This document shows positions 6,843 to 9,506 of a stretch of DNA of 9,506 nt, one piece after another. This stretch comes from Desulfuromonadales bacterium (GTDB taxonomy: Bacteria; Desulfobacterota; Desulfuromonadia; Desulfuromonadales; JACZKF01): NCBI GenBank assembly GCA_014860175.1, contig JACZKF010000277.1, forward strand, positions 1 through 9,506. Direction: 5' to 3'. The first letter of the stretch is position 1, and each line of letters begins with the position of its first letter. The notes beneath the pieces were generated by a model that was given only the letters and a program-made list of their open reading frames with translations, was not told the origin of the DNA and did no database searches. Both the position numbers and the translations under genes were made by a program.

Positions 6843-9382
6843 TCCTGCGCCGCTGCGGGTTGCGGCAGTTGAGCCGCCATCCGCTGCAGCTGCTGTTCGC
6901 CGTCCTCGGGGTGGCTCTCGGGGTGGCGGTGGTGGTCGCCATCGATCTGGCCAACGCCAGCGCCGAACGGGCCTTTCGCCTCTCGGCCCGGGCTCTGGCC
7001 GGCCGGGCTACCCACCAGGTGGTCGGCGGCCCCGGCGGGCTGGAAGAGACGGTCTACCGCCAACTGCGGCTGCAGGCCGAAGTGCGGTCGAGCGCGCCGG
7101 TGGTCGAGGGGTACGTCGCCGTCCCGACCGAAGCCGGGCTCACCCTGGAACTTCTCGGCATCGATCCGTTCGCCGAACCCCCCTTTCGCGACTACTCGCC
7201 GGCCGCTGCCGACCCGGAGGCCGACCTCGGGCGCTTTCTCACCGAGCCGGGAGGCGTTCTCCTGCTGCCGGCCACCGCCGGGCGCCTCGGCCTGGCCATC
7301 GGGGACGAGCTGGCGGTGCAGGTCGGCGGGCTCTCCCGCACCCTGGTGCTGGTCGGCCATCTGGCGCCGCGCCAAAGCATCGGCGCCGAGGCGCTGGCGG
7401 CGCTGGCGGTCACTGACATCGCCACCGCCCAGGAGCTGTTGGGCACCGTCGGGCGCCTCTCCCGCATCGATCTCCAACTTCCCGAGGGGCAGGCGGGCGA
7501 GGAGCTGCTGGCGCGGGTTCGCCCGATCCTCCCCCCCTCGGCGCTGATCGTTCCGGCCAACACCCGCGGCCAGGCGATGGACCAGATGACCCGGGCCTTT
7601 CGCCTCAACCTCAGCGCCTTGAGTCTGCTCGCCCTGGTGGTCGGGATGTTCCTCATCTACAACACCATGACCTTTACCGTCTTGCGCTGGCGGCAGACCC
7701 TCGGCACTCTGCGCACCCTCGGGGTGACCCGGCAGGAGATCTTCACTCTGGTCCTCGGCCAGGCGGCGCTGGTGGGGGTGGCCGGGACGCTGCTCGGCCT
7801 GCTGCTCGGCTGGGGGCTGGCGACCGGCCTGGTGCAACTGGTCACCCGCACTATCAACGACCTTTACTTCGTGGTGAACGTGCGCCAGGTGGAGTTCTCC
7901 CCCCTCGTTCTCGGCCGGGGGGCGCTCCTGGGACTCGTCGCTTCCCTCCTCTCGGCTCTGGTGCCGGCCCGGGAGGCGGCTGCAGCCCCTGCGGGGGTGG
8001 TGCTCAGCCGGTCGGCTCTGGAGCACCGGCAGCGGCGCCTGCTGCCTCGAATCTCCCTGGTTGGTGGTCTCCTGCTGGTTCTGGGCGCCGGGTTGCTGCT
8101 GCTGCCGGGGCGCAGCGTCCCCCTCGCTTTTGTCGCGCTCTTCGCCCTGATCGCCGGCTACGCCCTGCTCACCCCCGGGATGGCCGTGTTGCTGCTGCGG
8201 CTGCTGCAGCCGCCGCTTGGTCGCTGGTTCGGTCTGCTCGGCCGGATGGCGCCGCGCACCCTGAGCGCCTCCCTCAGCCGCACCGGGGTGGCCACCGCTG
8301 CCCTGGTGGTGGCGGTGTCGGCCACCATCGGCGTCGGCCTGATGGTCGACAGCTTTCGCGCCACGGTGGAACGCTGGCTCGCCGATTACCTGCGGGCCGA
8401 TGTCTATCTGACCACCGCCCCCTCCGGCTTCCAGGCCGGACGGGTCGCGCTCGACCCGAAGCTGCCGGAGAGGGTGGCGCAGACCCCCGGCGTTACGGCG
8501 GTCACCCGGGCCAGCCATCTCACCCTGCAGACCGCCACCGAGGCGATCGATCTCTTCGTCGTCGACCTGCCGGCCCCGGCCTTTGCCGGCTACCGTTTCG
8601 CCGCCGGCGACCGGCAAGCCATCTACCAGTCGGTGCAGGCCGGCGCGGTGATCGTCTCCGAGCCTTTCGCCTGGCACCACCGCCTGCAGCCGGGAGATAC
8701 CCTGCGTCTTCCCACCGCCCGGGGGGAAGTCGCTTTCGCCATTGCCGGAGTCTTCGACGATTACAGCTCCAGTCGCGGCCGGGTGGTGATGGAATGGACG
8801 GTCTACCAGACCCACTGGCCCCCCCTTACAGCCGACTCCCTCGGCATCTATCTGGCCCCGGGAGTCGATCCGGAGGCGGCAGCGGCCGAACTGCGGCGGC
8901 AAAGCGCCGGCGTGCAGGAGGTGGTGGTACGCTCCAATCGCGCTCTGCGCCAGCTCTCTCTGGCCACCTTCGACCGCACCTTCGCGGTGACGGCCGTGCT
9001 GCGGCTGCTGGCGGTGCTGATTGCCTTCGTCGGCATCCTCAACGCCCTCACCGCCCTGCAGGTGGAGCGGGCCCGGGAGCTGGCGGTGCTGCGCGCCTGC
9101 GGGTTGACGCCGGGGCGGCTGTGGCTGCTGGCCAGCGGCGAAACCGGCCTGATCGGTCTGCTCGCCGGGCTCCTCTCCCTGCCGTTGGGGATTCTTCAGG
9201 CGCTGGTGCTGATCTGGGTGATCAACCGCCGCTCCTTCGGCTGGACCATGCCGCTGCAGCTGTCGCCGGAGATCCTCCTGCAGGCGGTCGGGTTGGCCCT
9301 GGTTGCGGCCCTGGCCGCCGGCCTCGTCCCGGCCTGGCGGATGGCCCGCACTTCGCCGGCCCTCGCCCTCAGGGAGGAGTAG
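6839..9382 (+). CDS. Large FtsX-family ABC permease with two FtsX domains
   Basis: This is the inner-membrane permease partner of the preceding ATPase; at 847 residues it is a fused, double-length permease. About ten membrane segments are predicted by eye: 17-37, 257-279, 305-330, 358-377, 405-424, 427-451, 484-504, 716-737, 768-795 and 812-833. The first periplasmic MacB-like domain lies between about 40 and 255 and is followed by FtsX domain 1 (about 260-385, ending 'ALVPAREAAAAPAGVVLSR'). The second periplasmic domain (about 505-715) is followed by FtsX domain 2 (about 720-843, ending 'GLVPAWRMARTSPALALREE'). The coupling-helix-like turns 'RWRQTLGTLRTLGVTRQEI' and 'ERARELAVLRACGLTPGRL' correspond to each other in the two halves. 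The start GTG 6839 has GGAGG 7 nt upstream and overlaps the ATPase stop. It resembles fused AttF/AttG or YbbP-type permeases. Export or extraction of an envelope substrate is inferred. Confidence 0.92.
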   Translation: MILRRCGLRQLSRHPLQLLFAVLGVALGVAVVVAIDLANASAERAFRLSARALAGRATHQVVGGPGGLEETVYRQLRLQAEVRSSAPVVEGYVAVPTEAGLTLELLGIDPFAEPPFRDYSPAAADPEADLGRFLTEPGGVLLLPATAGRLGLAIGDELAVQVGGLSRTLVLVGHLAPRQSIGAEALAALAVTDIATAQELLGTVGRLSRIDLQLPEGQAGEELLARVRPILPPSALIVPANTRGQAMDQMTRAFRLNLSALSLLALVVGMFLIYNTMTFTVLRWRQTLGTLRTLGVTRQEIFTLVLGQAALVGVAGTLLGLLLGWGLATGLVQLVTRTINDLYFVVNVRQVEFSPLVLGRGALLGLVASLLSALVPAREAAAAPAGVVLSRSALEHRQRRLLPRISLVGGLLLVLGAGLLLLPGRSVPLAFVALFALIAGYALLTPGMAVLLLRLLQPPLGRWFGLLGRMAPRTLSASLSRTGVATAALVVAVSATIGVGLMVDSFRATVERWLADYLRADVYLTTAPSGFQAGRVALDPKLPERVAQTPGVTAVTRASHLTLQTATEAIDLFVVDLPAPAFAGYRFAAGDRQAIYQSVQAGAVIVSEPFAWHHRLQPGDTLRLPTARGEVAFAIAGVFDDYSSSRGRVVMEWTVYQTHWPPLTADSLGIYLAPGVDPEAAAAELRRQSAGVQEVVVRSNRALRQLSLATFDRTFAVTAVLRLLAVLIAFVGILNALTALQVERARELAVLRACGLTPGRLWLLASGETGLIGLLAGLLSLPLGILQALVLIWVINRRSFGWTMPLQLSPEILLQAVGLALVAALAAGLVPAWRMARTSPALALREE

Positions 9383-9384
9383 CC

Positions 9385-9506
9385 ATGGGTCGATCTTGTC
9401 TCCGGCTGTTGGTCGTTCTTCTGGGGCTACTCGCCGCCTGCCAGCCAGCCGAACAACCGGCGGAGGAGGGAAGGGGAGTGGCGGTGAGCCGAGCTCTGGG
9501 GGGGGA
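9385..9506 (+). CDS. Lipoprotein, 5' part only; third gene of the ABC operon
   Basis: The reading frame begins with ATG at 9385, preceded by AGGGAGGAG 5 nt upstream, and starts 2 bp after the permease stop. It runs off the window after 40 codons. The N-terminus is a lipoprotein signal peptide: MGRSCLR, a hydrophobic run LLVVLLGLL, then lipobox LAAC with the predicted lipidated Cys19. Residue +2 is Gln, so outer-membrane sorting is expected under the usual rule. The visible mature part (QPAEQPAEEGRG...) is a flexible linker with no recognisable domain. In comparable operons the gene after such an ATPase-permease pair often encodes an AttH/CrtC-like lipocalin-fold protein. That identity is a guess from context only. 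Confidence 0.8.
   Translation, partial: MGRSCLRLLVVLLGLLAACQPAEQPAEEGRGVAVSRALGG

Noticed and set aside
6188..8902. A 904-codon open frame on the minus strand opposite the ABC genes
   Set aside because: It is antisense to two genes with full family motifs. Its product is rich in Gln, Gly, Arg, His and Pro with no domain, as expected from a high-GC shadow frame.

Overview
This 9.5 kb window carries seven complete protein genes and the start of an eighth, in two divergent blocks separated by a gap of about 130 bp. Base composition (roughly 60% GC or more outside the first 2.2 kb) and gene content fit a Gram-negative anaerobe of the Desulfuromonadales/Geobacterales type. The content pointing that way is a GsuK-like two-RCK potassium channel, hflK-hflC, and an FtsX-type ABC exporter followed by an outer-membrane-type lipoprotein. 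The taxonomic call is an inference; no rRNA or marker gene is present.

Left block (minus strand, read right to left): hflK (5967-4927) and hflC (4930-4001) overlap by 4 bp. They are followed by a K+ channel with two cytoplasmic RCK modules (3970-2246), a KtrB/TrkH-type K+ uptake pore (2083-713) and its KtrA/TrkA-type regulatory ring protein (700-41). All five read the same way. An SPFH membrane scaffold pair, a nucleotide-gated K+ channel and a K+ uptake system are therefore stacked in one direction. Two structures stand out. A perfect 13-bp hairpin between hflC and the channel encloses the channel's ATG, with a Shine-Dalgarno-like GGAG at its loop. In addition, the last 33 coding bases of the channel gene recur exactly at positions 1-33, just beyond trkA. 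The trkH-trkA pair, visibly poorer in GC than its neighbours, is thus bracketed by direct repeats of the channel's 3' end, which looks like a cassette insertion.

Right block (plus strand): a LolD/MacB-type ABC ATPase (6102-6842) overlaps by 4 bp a large two-FtsX-domain permease of 847 residues (6839-9382). A lipoprotein gene starts 2 bp after the permease stop (9385) and runs off the window. This resembles the AttEFGH/YbbAP type of export modules. The lipoprotein's family cannot be read from the 40 residues available.

The 134-bp divergent region (5968-6101) holds a plausible sigma70-like promoter for hflK; no convincing promoter for the ABC genes was found there. No tRNA, rRNA, CRISPR array, transposase or integrase was seen.
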